Positions 10,216 to 19,024 of a stretch of DNA of 24,172 nt are shown here, piece by piece. Numbering within the stretch: position 1 is the first letter of the stretch; each line of letters starts with the position of its first letter. The notes below the pieces were generated by a model. It searched no databases. It worked only from the letters and a program-made list of their open reading frames with translations, and was not told the DNA's origin. Both the position numbers and the translations under genes were made by a program. The stretch is from CAMBDR01 sp046597185 (GTDB lineage: Bacteria; Pseudomonadota; Gammaproteobacteria; Burkholderiales; Burkholderiaceae_D), in contig JBKJLF010000356.1 of NCBI GenBank assembly GCA_046597185.1, positions 1-24,172 of the forward strand, read 5' to 3'.

Positions 10216-10236
10216 CGCACAAGTGTTTTTTGTGTG
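10216..10236 (+). terminator. Possible weak terminator hairpin after the adhesin gene
   Basis: CGCACAA (10216-10222) can pair with TTGTGTG (10230-10236), giving 7 bp with one G-U pair around a 7-nt loop, 14 nt after the stop codon. The sequence after it is T-rich but has no clean uninterrupted T-run, so intrinsic termination is only a possibility. Confidence 0.35.
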
Positions 10237-10301
10237 CAATGCTTTGATTTATTTTAATGATTTCTGATTGTTTTTAATATCCCATTTTCATCGCACCGAC
10301 G

Positions 10302-10307
10302 TATAAT
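10302..10307 (+). promoter_or_regulatory. Candidate -10 box (TATAAT) for the T6SS operon
   Basis: A perfect TATAAT lies 88 nt before the tagH ATG in an AT-rich intergenic stretch. I see no good -35 hexamer at 16-18 nt spacing, so activation by a regulator, or a different true promoter, is possible. Transcription would start near 10314 and leave a leader of about 80 nt. Confidence 0.4.
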
Positions 10308-10318
10308 GCGAAAGTTTG

Positions 10319-10344
10319 GCAAGCTCCGTATTGGCCGGACTTGC
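10319..10344 (+). promoter_or_regulatory. Potential hairpin in the tagH 5' leader
   Basis: GCAAG (10319-10323) pairs with CTTGC (10340-10344). Inside it CCG (10326-10328) can pair with CGG (10336-10338), leaving a small asymmetric internal loop. It lies between the candidate -10 box and the tagH start. It does not cover the ribosome binding site (AAAGAG at 10382-10387). Function unknown. Confidence 0.25.
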
Positions 10345-10395
10345 GCTACCATGGCGATGTCTTACGATTAAACAACTTTATAAAGAGTTCAACAA

Positions 10396-12513
10396 ATGCC
10401 CCTCATTCTGCGGGTTTTAACCTATTGCAAACAGCCGATGGCAACGCCATTGGAGCACCGTTTTGACCATTTGGGTGGCACCATCGGGCGTTCTCCCGAT
10501 AATAGCTTCACCTTGCCCGATGCGAGCAAGTTTGTTTCCCGCCATCATTGCCGGGTCGAGTTTTCCAATGCAGAAGGGTGTTTTACCCTTACCGATTTGG
10601 GTAGCAATGCCAGTTATGTTGCTGGCGTGGCGGTGGGAAATGGCAAGGCCGCAAGATTGGAACATATGGGCTTGGTAACTATTGGTGATTACCAATTGCA
10701 AGTATTGGTAGAGGAGGCGGCGGCTGCGGTGCCTGCATTTGAGTTTCAGGCCACCCCATCGCACCACATGATTGCCGAGGAAAACTATTTGGGTGCGCCC
10801 AAGCCCAATGCCCAGTCAGAATTTGAAGATCCCTTGTCGATGGCGAGCATTTTAAAAGGCGGTGGCCTGGGTGGCGATCCTTTAGGTTTGGGTGGCGACC
10901 CCTTGTCGGGCGGCATGGCGGGTCAGCAATCGACCTACCGTGGTTCGGAAAGCGACCATTTACCCGCCCATCATATGCCTTATGTCAACCAGAACCAAGT
11001 GGGAATAGGTGGAGTGGGTGGAATGGGTGCTGGTGGCGGTGCCGGTTTGGGTGCAAGTGCACTCGCAGGTGCGGGTGGCATTCCGGACGATTTTTTAGGC
11101 CTCTCTGCAGCACAACCTGCAGCACAATCTGCAGCACAACCCGTAGCGCAGCCCGCTTGGCAGCAACCCGTGTCGCCACCGGGGGGGAGTATGATCCCCG
11201 ATGACTTTGATATTTTTGGTGGGCCCATTAACGCACCCATTAACGCACCCATTAACGCACCCAATTCGCCCCCCGTTGCGTCACCCACTCCGGCCTATCA
11301 GGCACCCATAGCACAGCAGCCAGTGGCAGTCAGCCAGCCTGTGGTGCAGCAACCGATGCAGCAACCGATGCAGCAACCGATACAACCAGCAATATCGCAA
11401 CCAGTGCAGCAAGTAATACAGCCACCGGCAGCGCATGCGCAGCCTTTGGCGCTGAACGATAGTTTTGATCCATTGGGCATACCCGCAGGGCCACTGTTGG
11501 GGGATGATTTTGATCCTCTGGGCGGGCCGAAATCAGGCGATGCGGCATCAACTTTGACCGATGACTTCGATCCCTTGGCAACGACCATGGCTCCCGGTGT
11601 CGGCAATGCGCCGATGCGGCCGGGAATGCGTGGCAATCCGATGGGAACCATGCCACCAATCAGTACCGCTCCCGCCACCCTGGCGCATGCTGGTGGCATT
11701 CAAAGCAATGCCCCGGTAACCCTGCCACCGTCCATGGTGCCGCCTTTTCCCCAAACCATTGCCACCCGTGCGCCAGCTGAAGCCGCCGCGCCGACCCGGC
11801 CCGCGCAGCAAGCACAACCGCAAGTGCAACAACCAGTGCAACAACCAGTGCAGCAGCCAGCCCAGCAAGCACGGCCAGCGCAACAAGTACAAGCCGCACC
11901 GGTTGCGACTGCCAGTAACGAATCCGAAGTGATGGCAGCCTTAATGCGCGGCTTGGGTTTGCCCGACTTGACGCTCAAGTTTTCTGATGTGCAAACGGCT
12001 GAATTAATCGGCACCATGCTACGCAGTGCCGTTGCGGGTACGATGGATGTCTTATTGGCACGCAGTATGACCAAGCGCGAAATTCGGGTCGAAGCGACCA
12101 TGTTGGCGCAACAAGGCAATAACCCGATGAAGTTTTTCCCCGATCCCAATCAAGCCTTAAGTCAAATGCTCACCAACGCCTGGGCCGGTTATTTGCCTGG
12201 CGGCAAAGCCATGAACGATGCGTTTGATGATTTAAAAGCCCATGAATTGGCCACCATTGCCGGCATGCGTGCTGCCTTGGCGGGCGTCTTGGAGCGTTTT
12301 GATCCGGCTGAAATTGAAAAACGGCTGGCGGTGCCAACTGTGATGGATAAAATGATGGCATCCAACCGCAAGGCCAAAATGTGGGATCAAATGGTGATTT
12401 TGTATCGCATCATGTCAGCCGAAGCGGATGATGATTTTCAGCGTTTGTTCGGCGAAAAGTTTGCCATCGCCTATGAAGAGCAAACCACACGCATGCGCAT
12501 GCATCGTAAATAA
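10396..12513 (+). CDS. tagH: T6SS-associated FHA domain protein TagH (Fha)
   Basis: This 705-aa protein has the two-ended TagH architecture. An N-terminal FHA domain (about 5-105) shows Gly31-Arg32, the Ser48-Arg-His-His51 phosphothreonine-binding motif and Asn71. A C-terminal helical domain (about 508-705) is typical of T6SS Fha proteins and contains ALMRGLGLPD and a KFFPDPNQAL-like segment. The roughly 400 residues between are a Pro/Gln/Gly-rich disordered linker with repeated FDPL-type acidic motifs and four blocks of 12-nt in-frame tandem repeats. Known for the family: FHA binds a phosphorylated T6SS protein and promotes apparatus assembly, with PpkA and PppA as kinase and phosphatase. 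The ATG is chosen because AAAGAG sits 8 nt upstream and the FHA fold begins at once. First gene of the tagH-tssK-tssL-tssM-tagF run; tssK follows after 93 nt. Confidence 0.93.
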   Translation: MPLILRVLTYCKQPMATPLEHRFDHLGGTIGRSPDNSFTLPDASKFVSRHHCRVEFSNAEGCFTLTDLGSNASYVAGVAVGNGKAARLEHMGLVTIGDYQLQVLVEEAAAAVPAFEFQATPSHHMIAEENYLGAPKPNAQSEFEDPLSMASILKGGGLGGDPLGLGGDPLSGGMAGQQSTYRGSESDHLPAHHMPYVNQNQVGIGGVGGMGAGGGAGLGASALAGAGGIPDDFLGLSAAQPAAQSAAQPVAQPAWQQPVSPPGGSMIPDDFDIFGGPINAPINAPINAPNSPPVASPTPAYQAPIAQQPVAVSQPVVQQPMQQPMQQPIQPAISQPVQQVIQPPAAHAQPLALNDSFDPLGIPAGPLLGDDFDPLGGPKSGDAASTLTDDFDPLATTMAPGVGNAPMRPGMRGNPMGTMPPISTAPATLAHAGGIQSNAPVTLPPSMVPPFPQTIATRAPAEAAAPTRPAQQAQPQVQQPVQQPVQQPAQQARPAQQVQAAPVATASNESEVMAALMRGLGLPDLTLKFSDVQTAELIGTMLRSAVAGTMDVLLARSMTKREIRVEATMLAQQGNNPMKFFPDPNQALSQMLTNAWAGYLPGGKAMNDAFDDLKAHELATIAGMRAALAGVLERFDPAEIEKRLAVPTVMDKMMASNRKAKMWDQMVILYRIMSAEADDDFQRLFGEKFAIAYEEQTTRMRMHRK
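11107..11859 (+). repeat. Four blocks of 12-nt in-frame tandem repeats in the tagH linker
   Basis: Block 1, 11107-11154: four units like GCAGCACAACCT (AAQP/AAQS/VAQP). Block 2, 11224-11259: three perfect CCCATTAACGCA units (PINA). Block 3, 11347-11382: three CAGCAACCGATG units (QQPM, the last with one change). Block 4, 11824-11859: three units like GTGCAACAACCA (VQQP). All are multiples of 12 nt and keep frame, so copy-number change would lengthen or shorten the linker by 4 residues per unit. Confidence 0.9.
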
Positions 12514-12530
12514 CGGTAGGATAAATGGCG

Positions 12531-12558
12531 TTGATTTGATTTTTTTGATTTGATTTTT
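12531..12558 (+). repeat. Perfect 14-nt tandem repeat between tagH and tssK
   Basis: TTGATTTGATTTTT occurs twice head to tail (12531-12544, 12545-12558), followed by a further TGATT. It lies in a very T-rich 93-nt gap between two genes of the same operon. The T-runs in the transcript would make a flexible U-rich spacer. It could act as an S1/Hfq-type site or a weak pause site, or be simple slippage. Function not shown. Confidence 0.85.
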
Positions 12559-12606
12559 TGATTAAATCGGCCTTCTTTTTGAATTGAATTTTTGTAGCGG
12601 GGCAGT

Positions 12607-13935
12607 ATGTCTTGGAATAATAAAGTCGTTTGGTCAGAGGGAATGTTTTTGCAGCCGCAGCATTTCCAGCAACATGATCGCTACCTGGCCAATAGCCTGG
12701 AGCAAAGGGTGGGCGAATTGCGCCCGTTTGCCCATGGCTTTACTAAGTTGCAAATCGATCAAGCCTTGATCAACCAAGGCAAAATCGCCTTGACCGGTTG
12801 TAGCGGCGTCATGCCCGATGGCACGCCGTTTTCTTTGCCCGACGACGATGCTTTGCCCCCACCCATCGATATTGCGGGCGATTTGCGCAATGTGACGGTG
12901 GTATTAGCCTTGCCAACCAGGCGCCAGGGAATTACCGAAACCTCGAACGAAGTCAGCCCCGATAATTTTGCCCGTCACGGCAGCGCAGACGTGGAAGTGC
13001 ACGACAGTAATGGCCTGGGCCAGCCCGCCTGGGTACAAATTGGCAAGTTGCGCATGCGCCTGGCGCTGGATTCGCAAGTGGTGAATGCGCATACCGTCAT
13101 GGGTGTGGTGCGCGTGGTTGAACGTCGCCCGGACAACAGCCTGGTGCTCGATAGTGGCTACATCCCGCCGCTACTGAATATGAAAATATCGTCGGTTTTG
13201 CATGGTTATATTGAAGATATCAATAGTATTTTGGCGGTGCGTAGCGCTGCCGTGGCGCTGCGATTAAACCAACCGGGGGTAGCGGGTGCGGCTGAAATTT
13301 CCGACTTTTTACTGTTGCAAATGATTAACCGCATCGTTCCCTTGTTTAATCACCTGAGTTTATTGCCCAATTTGCACCCGGAAGACTTTTACCGTGAGCT
13401 GGTGCAACTGGCCGGCGAAACCAAAATTTTTGCGCAAAACGACAAATTGCCAGTCAAATATAAGCAATATAAGCACGATGATTTGCAAGCCACCTTTTTG
13501 CCTGTTTTTAACGATGTACGCAAGCATTTGGCCGTGGTGATGGATTCGCATGCGATTAAAATTGAGCTCGTTGATCGGCAATACGGAATACGGGTCGGCT
13601 CGGTGCCCGATACCGAACTGCTGAAAACGGCCGCCTTTGTGTTGGCGGTAAATGCCGAAATGCCGGCCGAAGTGATCCGCTCGAATTTCCCGACCCAAGT
13701 GAAGATGGGGCCGGTCGAAAAGATTCGCGATTTGGTGAATTTGCAATTGCCGGGGATTGTGTTGCGCCCCTTGTCGGTTGCGCCGCGCCAATTACCGTTC
13801 CATGCCGGGTACACCTATTTTGAACTGGATCGCGGTAGCGAATTGTGGAAAAATCTCACCGCCACCGGGTTTGCCATGCATGTGGCGGGTAACTTCCCTG
13901 GCTTGATGATGGAATTTTGGGCGATTCGGCGCTAA
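12607..13935 (+). CDS. tssK: T6SS baseplate subunit TssK
   Basis: This 442-aa protein has the usual TssK length. It opens with the diagnostic WSEGMFLQPQHFQQHDRY-type segment (about residues 8-26), and the rest is collinear with the family through to a C-terminal segment near FPGLMMEFWAIRR. In known systems TssK trimers link the baseplate (TssF/G/E) to the TssJLM membrane complex by contacting TssL and TssM. The ATG at 12607 is preceded by a weak purine stretch (GCGGGGC). It sits between tagH (93 nt upstream) and tssL (68 nt downstream), all on one strand. No TssA, TssE, TssF or TssG gene is adjacent, so the rest of the baseplate is encoded elsewhere. No defect is visible. Confidence 0.95.
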   Translation: MSWNNKVVWSEGMFLQPQHFQQHDRYLANSLEQRVGELRPFAHGFTKLQIDQALINQGKIALTGCSGVMPDGTPFSLPDDDALPPPIDIAGDLRNVTVVLALPTRRQGITETSNEVSPDNFARHGSADVEVHDSNGLGQPAWVQIGKLRMRLALDSQVVNAHTVMGVVRVVERRPDNSLVLDSGYIPPLLNMKISSVLHGYIEDINSILAVRSAAVALRLNQPGVAGAAEISDFLLLQMINRIVPLFNHLSLLPNLHPEDFYRELVQLAGETKIFAQNDKLPVKYKQYKHDDLQATFLPVFNDVRKHLAVVMDSHAIKIELVDRQYGIRVGSVPDTELLKTAAFVLAVNAEMPAEVIRSNFPTQVKMGPVEKIRDLVNLQLPGIVLRPLSVAPRQLPFHAGYTYFELDRGSELWKNLTATGFAMHVAGNFPGLMMEFWAIRR

Positions 13936-14003
13936 ATAGTTGGAAAAATCGTGAAAAATGCGTTTAAGCTAATCTGAAAAAGATTCTGTGAAGGTAATTC
14001 AAC

Positions 14004-15320
14004 GTGAGTAATCAAGAAATGCAAAATGATGGCGTCGATCCCGACCGCACCATGATGGGCATCCCCACACCGGGTGGCCGACGTGGTGGTGCGCAGGCAG
14101 CCCAAAGTCCAGGGCCGCGCCCCAATGCGCAAGAAGCCACAGCGCTGATTCACTCGGGCAGCGGCCTGAACCCACTGGTGCGGGCCGCCAACCCCTTGCT
14201 GGCTTTAATCGTGCCTTTGCGCTATATGGTGTCGCATGCCAATCTGGAAGAATTACGGGCGCAGCTCACCAATGCCATTAAAGTATTTGAAGCCGAGGCG
14301 CGCGCGGGCCAGGTCGATACCGATGCCATTGCCGCCGCGCGCTACGCCTTGTGTACCTTTCTGGATGAAACCATTTCCAGCACGCCCTGGGGCGGCAATA
14401 ATGTGTGGTCCAGCCGCAGTTTGCTGGTGTCATTCCACAATGAAGCGTTTGGCGGTGAAAAATTCTTTTTAATCATGCAGCGGCTGGCGCAAGACCCGAG
14501 AAAGAATCTGTACACCCTCGAATTACTGTATCTGTGCCTGGCACTGGGTATGGAAGGGCGCTACCGGGTGGTTGATAATGGCCGCTCGCAGCTCGAATCG
14601 CTGCGTGAGCGTTTGCAGTTGATGATACGCAAAGAGCGCGGCGAATACGAGTCTGACCTGTCGGTGCGCTGGCGCGGCACGGCGGCGCAAGCCAAATCGA
14701 TTATCCGCGTGATTCCGATCTGGGTCATGGTGGCCGTGGTGTTGACGCTGCTGGTGATTTGGCAAGTGAGTTATAACTTCTTCCTCAGTCGCGGATCGGA
14801 CCCGGTATTTTCCGGTTTGGGGCGCTTGAAAGTGGATAAAGCCGTGATTTTGCCGACGCCACCCGCGCCGCCCAAGCCGATTATGCGGGTCGCGCGCTTT
14901 TTGGAAGAGGACATTAAAGCGGGCCGGGTCGATGTTAAGGAAACGGCAGACCGCTCGATTGTCACCATTCGCGGCGACGGCGTGTTTTCTTCCGGTAGTG
15001 CGCAAGTGGAACCCGCGTTTGCCTTGCTGATGGAACGGATTGGGGAAGCGCTGAAAACGGTGAATGGCAAGGTACAGGTAATTGGCCATACCGATGATCT
15101 GCGCCCCGGTTTTGGTGCGCGTTTCCCGAGTAATTATGAGCTATCCAAAGCGCGCGCCACCTCGGTGCAACAGATGTTGGCGGCACGCACGGCACAGCCG
15201 GAACGCTATACGGTGGAAGGCCATGCCGATAACGAGCCACTGGTGAAAAATGATAGTGCCGTTAATCGCGCCAGAAATCGACGGGTTGATATCATCGTCA
15301 TGGCGACGGTAAATAATTGA
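14004..15320 (+). CDS. tssL: T6SS membrane protein TssL (DotU/IcmH family) with C-terminal OmpA-like domain
   Basis: This is a 438-aa protein of the long TssL type. After a disordered start of about 50 residues comes the DotU-type cytoplasmic domain (about 53-220), with NPLLALIVPLRY, FLDETISSTPWG and SFHNEAFGGEKFF. One transmembrane helix follows (about 236-258). The periplasmic part carries an OmpA-like peptidoglycan-binding domain (about 309-436) with GHTDD, NYELSKARA and NRARNRRVDI. TssL with TssM forms the inner-membrane base of the T6SS. The fused OmpA domain can anchor it to the cell wall, a job done by the separate protein TagL in other systems. The GTG start at 14004 is preferred because AAGGT lies 8 nt upstream; an ATG 15 nt downstream has a weaker site. 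tssM follows closely. Confidence 0.94.
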   Translation: MSNQEMQNDGVDPDRTMMGIPTPGGRRGGAQAAQSPGPRPNAQEATALIHSGSGLNPLVRAANPLLALIVPLRYMVSHANLEELRAQLTNAIKVFEAEARAGQVDTDAIAAARYALCTFLDETISSTPWGGNNVWSSRSLLVSFHNEAFGGEKFFLIMQRLAQDPRKNLYTLELLYLCLALGMEGRYRVVDNGRSQLESLRERLQLMIRKERGEYESDLSVRWRGTAAQAKSIIRVIPIWVMVAVVLTLLVIWQVSYNFFLSRGSDPVFSGLGRLKVDKAVILPTPPAPPKPIMRVARFLEEDIKAGRVDVKETADRSIVTIRGDGVFSSGSAQVEPAFALLMERIGEALKTVNGKVQVIGHTDDLRPGFGARFPSNYELSKARATSVQQMLAARTAQPERYTVEGHADNEPLVKNDSAVNRARNRRVDIIVMATVNN

Positions 15321-15391
15321 GTAATAAATAAGCCACCAATAAGCATCCAGCCTTGGCTATCTTGTTTGTCTTGACCAAATTTTGGAACAGT

Positions 15392-18300
15392 ATGAAGAAT
15401 TTTTTTGCATGGTTCGCTAAGCCCCCCGTCCTCTCTTGCATTGGGGTGATCTTTCTGTCGCTGCTGATTTACTATGGCGGCGTTTTATTGGCGTTCGGCA
15501 CCCCCGGTTCCGAGTCGGAGTGGCGTCCGCTTGAATCGGATACGATACGGCTGGTGATTGTACTGACCTTATTTTGCATCTGGGCCGCGTATTGGCTCTG
15601 GAAATGGCTGGCTGCGCGCCTGGCCAATGCCGTCTTGATGAAGAGCATGGCGGCTGAAACTGCCCCGGTGGCCGACCCGAATGCAACCCAGTCTGCGGCG
15701 GAAGTGGAAGCCTTGAACAAGCTGATGCAAGAAGCCATGGCGACCTTGAAAAAGTCGAAAAATGCGTCCGGCAATGGCCAGTACATGTATCAATTGCCCT
15801 GGTATATGTTTGTCGGTGCGCCGGGTACGGGCAAAACCACGGCGCTGGCGGAATCGGGCCTGCACTTTCCGCTGCAAGAATCGATGGGTAAAAAAGCCAT
15901 TGGCGGGGTCGGTGGTACGCGCAATTGCGATTGGTGGTTTACCGATGAAGCGGTGTTGCTTGATACCGCAGGCCGTTACACCACGCAAGACAGCCAAAGC
16001 GAAGTCGATAAAGTAGCCTGGCATGGCTTTCTCGACATGCTGAAAAAACATCGGCGGCGGCGTCCGATCAACGGCGTCATCATCGCGGTGAGTTCGGCTG
16101 AACTGATGACCATGAACGAAGCTCAGCGCAAAGCCCAGGCTGCCGCCATTCGTGATCGGGTCAAAGAATTGCACGAGCGCCTGGAAATTCGCTTCCCGAT
16201 TTATGTGTTAGTCACCAAGTGCGATTTGTTGGCTGGCTTTATTGAATATTTCGACAATTTGGGTAAGGAAGACCGTAATCAGGTCTGGGGTTTGACCTTC
16301 CCCATGACCGGCACCGATAAAATTACCGAATCGCTGGCCAGTTTGCCGGGCGAATTGCGTACCCTGGAAGCGCAATTGCAAGTGCGCGTGCTGGATCGGG
16401 TGCAGCAGGAACGCGACGTAAAACGGCGTGCCTTAATCTATAGTTTTCCACAGCAGTTTGCCGCACTGGGCGTGAGTCTGGATGGCTTTTTGAAAGAGAT
16501 TTTTGGCTCTTCGCGCTATAACGAAGACGCCTTGTTGCGTGGCGTTTATTTCAGCAGCGGCACCCAGGAAGGCAGCCCGATTGACCGGGTCATGGGTTCC
16601 TTGGCCGCCAGTTTCGGGCTGGATCGCCAGGTATTGGCACCGGGTGCGGGCAGTGGCCGCAGCTACTTTATTCATCGCCTGATGACCGAAGTGATCTTCA
16701 AAGAGTCCGAATTGGTCGGCACCAATCTGGTGTTTGAACGCAAGCGTCGCCTGCTGCAATGGGGCACTGCCGCCGCCTTGGCCGTCGTATTTATCATTGG
16801 CGGTATTTTACTGACCACCAGCTATGTCAAAAATAAAACCTATGTGGCCGACGTGGCGCTGCGCGTGAAAAAGCTGGAAGAAATGGCCAAAGCCCTGCCG
16901 GCGCAAAATCGCCCGCAAGACTTATTACCCTTACTCAATGCTGCCCGTGAAGTGCCGGGTGGCTATGCCGATAAAGACAAAGGTACCAGCCTGTGGGAGC
17001 GTTGGGGTTTATCGCAACGCGCCAAATTGGGCGAAGGTGCGCAAACCATGTATCGCAAGCTGTTAAGAGAAAGCCTGACCCCGCATATGGTGACCTATAT
17101 TGAAGAGCAATTGCGCCGGGGTGCCGCCAATAATGGTGAAGCTTTGTACGCCCAGTTGCGGGTGTATCTGATGCTGGGCGGCGAGCACTTTAGCGCCGAC
17201 GATATTTTGGCCTGGGCCGACGCCGATTGGTTACGCCGCATGGGCGATGCCAACGAAGAGCAGCGCCAGGTGTTGTTGCTGCATACCGCTGCCTTGTTGG
17301 AGCGCCAGGTTGATAGCCCCATGTCGGTGGATAAAGATCTGGTAGCGCAAACGCGGCTGGTGCTGGCGCAGTTGTCGGTAGAAAAGCGCGTGTATAACAA
17401 TGTCAAGCGCAGTTTGCAAAATGCCAAACTGAAGGAATTCAGCGTCACCGACGTGGGTGGCGTGCAAGCACCGCAAGTATTGGTGCGGCGCAGTGGCGGC
17501 CCCTTGACCCGGGGCGTGCCCGGCATGTACTCGGTGGCCGGGTATAAAAAATTCCAGGAGTTGAATCTGGCTGCCGTCGCCGATACCGCGAAAGACAGTT
17601 GGGTTCTGGCGCAGCAAGAAAAAACCATGGAACCAGCCAAAATTGAGCAAGTCAAAGCGACCGTGCAAAATTTGTATTTTGACGACTACATCAAGGCCTG
17701 GGATGAGTATTTGGCGGACGTGACCGTGGTGCCCTTCAGCAGCCTGGATCAGGGGGCGCGCATCGCCACAATTATGACCGGGCCAGAATCGCCAGTGAGA
17801 AAATTCTTCATGGCCGCGGCCAAAGAAACCCAACTGGAAGCTGTCTCTACCGGTTTGACGGGGGAATCGATGACCAAGGCGATTAAAGATAAACTCACTG
17901 CCGCCAAAGGCAAATTGGGCACCGTGTTTGAAGCGGGCGTGGATGATGCCGTCAAATCGACCGCGCAAACCAAGGTACTCAACCCGGTGGACGCCCACTT
18001 TGAGCCTTTGCACAAACTGGTTGGTTTGCAGCCCGGCGGCGCGGCAGCGGCTGCGGCAGGTGCCAGCGCGGGGGCGGCAGGTGCGGGTGGTGCAGCACCG
18101 CTGGATGGCACGCTGGCCATGTTGAAAGATGTCGCAACCTATCTGGTGCAAGCCAATAGTGCCAAGCAAAGCGGTTCGCCCGCGCCTTCGGCAGAAGTGT
18201 TGTCGCGCCTGAAGCTGGAAGGTGAAGGCAAATTTGCACCCTTGAGTGCAATCATCCAGGCGGTGGATAACAGTACCTCCGGCCTGACCAAGGGCAGCGA

Positions 18301-19006
18301 GCGCGAACGCTTAAGTTCTTTGTGGAGTGGCCGCGCCGGGCCACTATGTCGCCAGGCGATTGCCGGACGTTACCCGATGGTGCATAACGCGCAGCAAGAA
18401 GTGCCAGCCGAAGACTTTGGCAACTTCTTTTCGCCCGGCGGCATCATGGATGACTTCTTCCAAAAAAATCTGCAACAGTATGTGGATACCGGTGCCAAAC
18501 CATGGCGTTGGCGGCCGGTTGGCAATATCTCGCTCGGGATCGACCCAGGTGTGCTGGCACAATTCCAGCGCGCAGCCATCATTCGCGATGCTTTTTTCTC
18601 GGGCGGCGGCAAGCAGGTTACCATGCGCTTTAATTTGAAAACCTTGTCGGTAGATCCGGCCTTGAGCAAATTTTCCATGGATATTGACGGCCAACCCTTC
18701 ACCTGGACCGCAGGCAGCAATGCCAATGGTGTGTTCACGCTGCCCAGTGGCAAGGGCAACGGCAGCAATCTGATTCGGGTAGAAACCGCTCCCGCCACGC
18801 GTGATTTGCGGACCGAAGGTGCCTGGTCCTGGTTCCGTATGATCGATAAAGCCAGCATTGAAGGCACACCCGGACAAGGTGAGCGCTTCAAGCTCAATTT
18901 TGATCTGGATGGCAAACGGGTTCAACTTGAAATGACCGCCAGCAGTGCGATCAACCCATTCAAGCGTGAGATTTTGGAACAATTTCATTGCCTCGAAAAG
19001 TTTTAA
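15392..19006 (+). CDS. tssM: T6SS membrane protein TssM (IcmF family)
   Basis: The size (1204 aa) and layout are those of TssM. Two N-terminal transmembrane helices (about 12-35 and 52-72) precede a cytoplasmic NTPase-like domain. Its intact P-loop is GAPGTGKT (142-149), with a downstream LLDTAGRYTTQ segment. A third helix (about 456-478) is followed by a large periplasmic region ending in the IcmF C-terminal beta domain. TssM spans the envelope and contacts TssL, TssK and the lipoprotein TssJ; no tssJ gene is in the window. An Ala/Gly-rich insert (about 880-905) interrupts the periplasmic part. Start: a TTG at 15353 would add 13 residues but has no ribosome binding site. The ATG at 15392 has GGAA just upstream and begins the usual MKNFF-type end, so I prefer it. 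tagF follows after 18 nt. Confidence 0.95.
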   Translation: MKNFFAWFAKPPVLSCIGVIFLSLLIYYGGVLLAFGTPGSESEWRPLESDTIRLVIVLTLFCIWAAYWLWKWLAARLANAVLMKSMAAETAPVADPNATQSAAEVEALNKLMQEAMATLKKSKNASGNGQYMYQLPWYMFVGAPGTGKTTALAESGLHFPLQESMGKKAIGGVGGTRNCDWWFTDEAVLLDTAGRYTTQDSQSEVDKVAWHGFLDMLKKHRRRRPINGVIIAVSSAELMTMNEAQRKAQAAAIRDRVKELHERLEIRFPIYVLVTKCDLLAGFIEYFDNLGKEDRNQVWGLTFPMTGTDKITESLASLPGELRTLEAQLQVRVLDRVQQERDVKRRALIYSFPQQFAALGVSLDGFLKEIFGSSRYNEDALLRGVYFSSGTQEGSPIDRVMGSLAASFGLDRQVLAPGAGSGRSYFIHRLMTEVIFKESELVGTNLVFERKRRLLQWGTAAALAVVFIIGGILLTTSYVKNKTYVADVALRVKKLEEMAKALPAQNRPQDLLPLLNAAREVPGGYADKDKGTSLWERWGLSQRAKLGEGAQTMYRKLLRESLTPHMVTYIEEQLRRGAANNGEALYAQLRVYLMLGGEHFSADDILAWADADWLRRMGDANEEQRQVLLLHTAALLERQVDSPMSVDKDLVAQTRLVLAQLSVEKRVYNNVKRSLQNAKLKEFSVTDVGGVQAPQVLVRRSGGPLTRGVPGMYSVAGYKKFQELNLAAVADTAKDSWVLAQQEKTMEPAKIEQVKATVQNLYFDDYIKAWDEYLADVTVVPFSSLDQGARIATIMTGPESPVRKFFMAAAKETQLEAVSTGLTGESMTKAIKDKLTAAKGKLGTVFEAGVDDAVKSTAQTKVLNPVDAHFEPLHKLVGLQPGGAAAAAAGASAGAAGAGGAAPLDGTLAMLKDVATYLVQANSAKQSGSPAPSAEVLSRLKLEGEGKFAPLSAIIQAVDNSTSGLTKGSERERLSSLWSGRAGPLCRQAIAGRYPMVHNAQQEVPAEDFGNFFSPGGIMDDFFQKNLQQYVDTGAKPWRWRPVGNISLGIDPGVLAQFQRAAIIRDAFFSGGGKQVTMRFNLKTLSVDPALSKFSMDIDGQPFTWTAGSNANGVFTLPSGKGNGSNLIRVETAPATRDLRTEGAWSWFRMIDKASIEGTPGQGERFKLNFDLDGKRVQLEMTASSAINPFKREILEQFHCLEKF

Positions 19007-19024
19007 TCATCAGGGGACAAAGGT

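Noticed and set aside
17231..18169. 312-aa minus-strand ORF inside tssM
   Set aside because: It is fully antisense to conserved tssM, its sequence is Arg/His/Gly-rich as expected for an antisense frame, and no family is recognisable.
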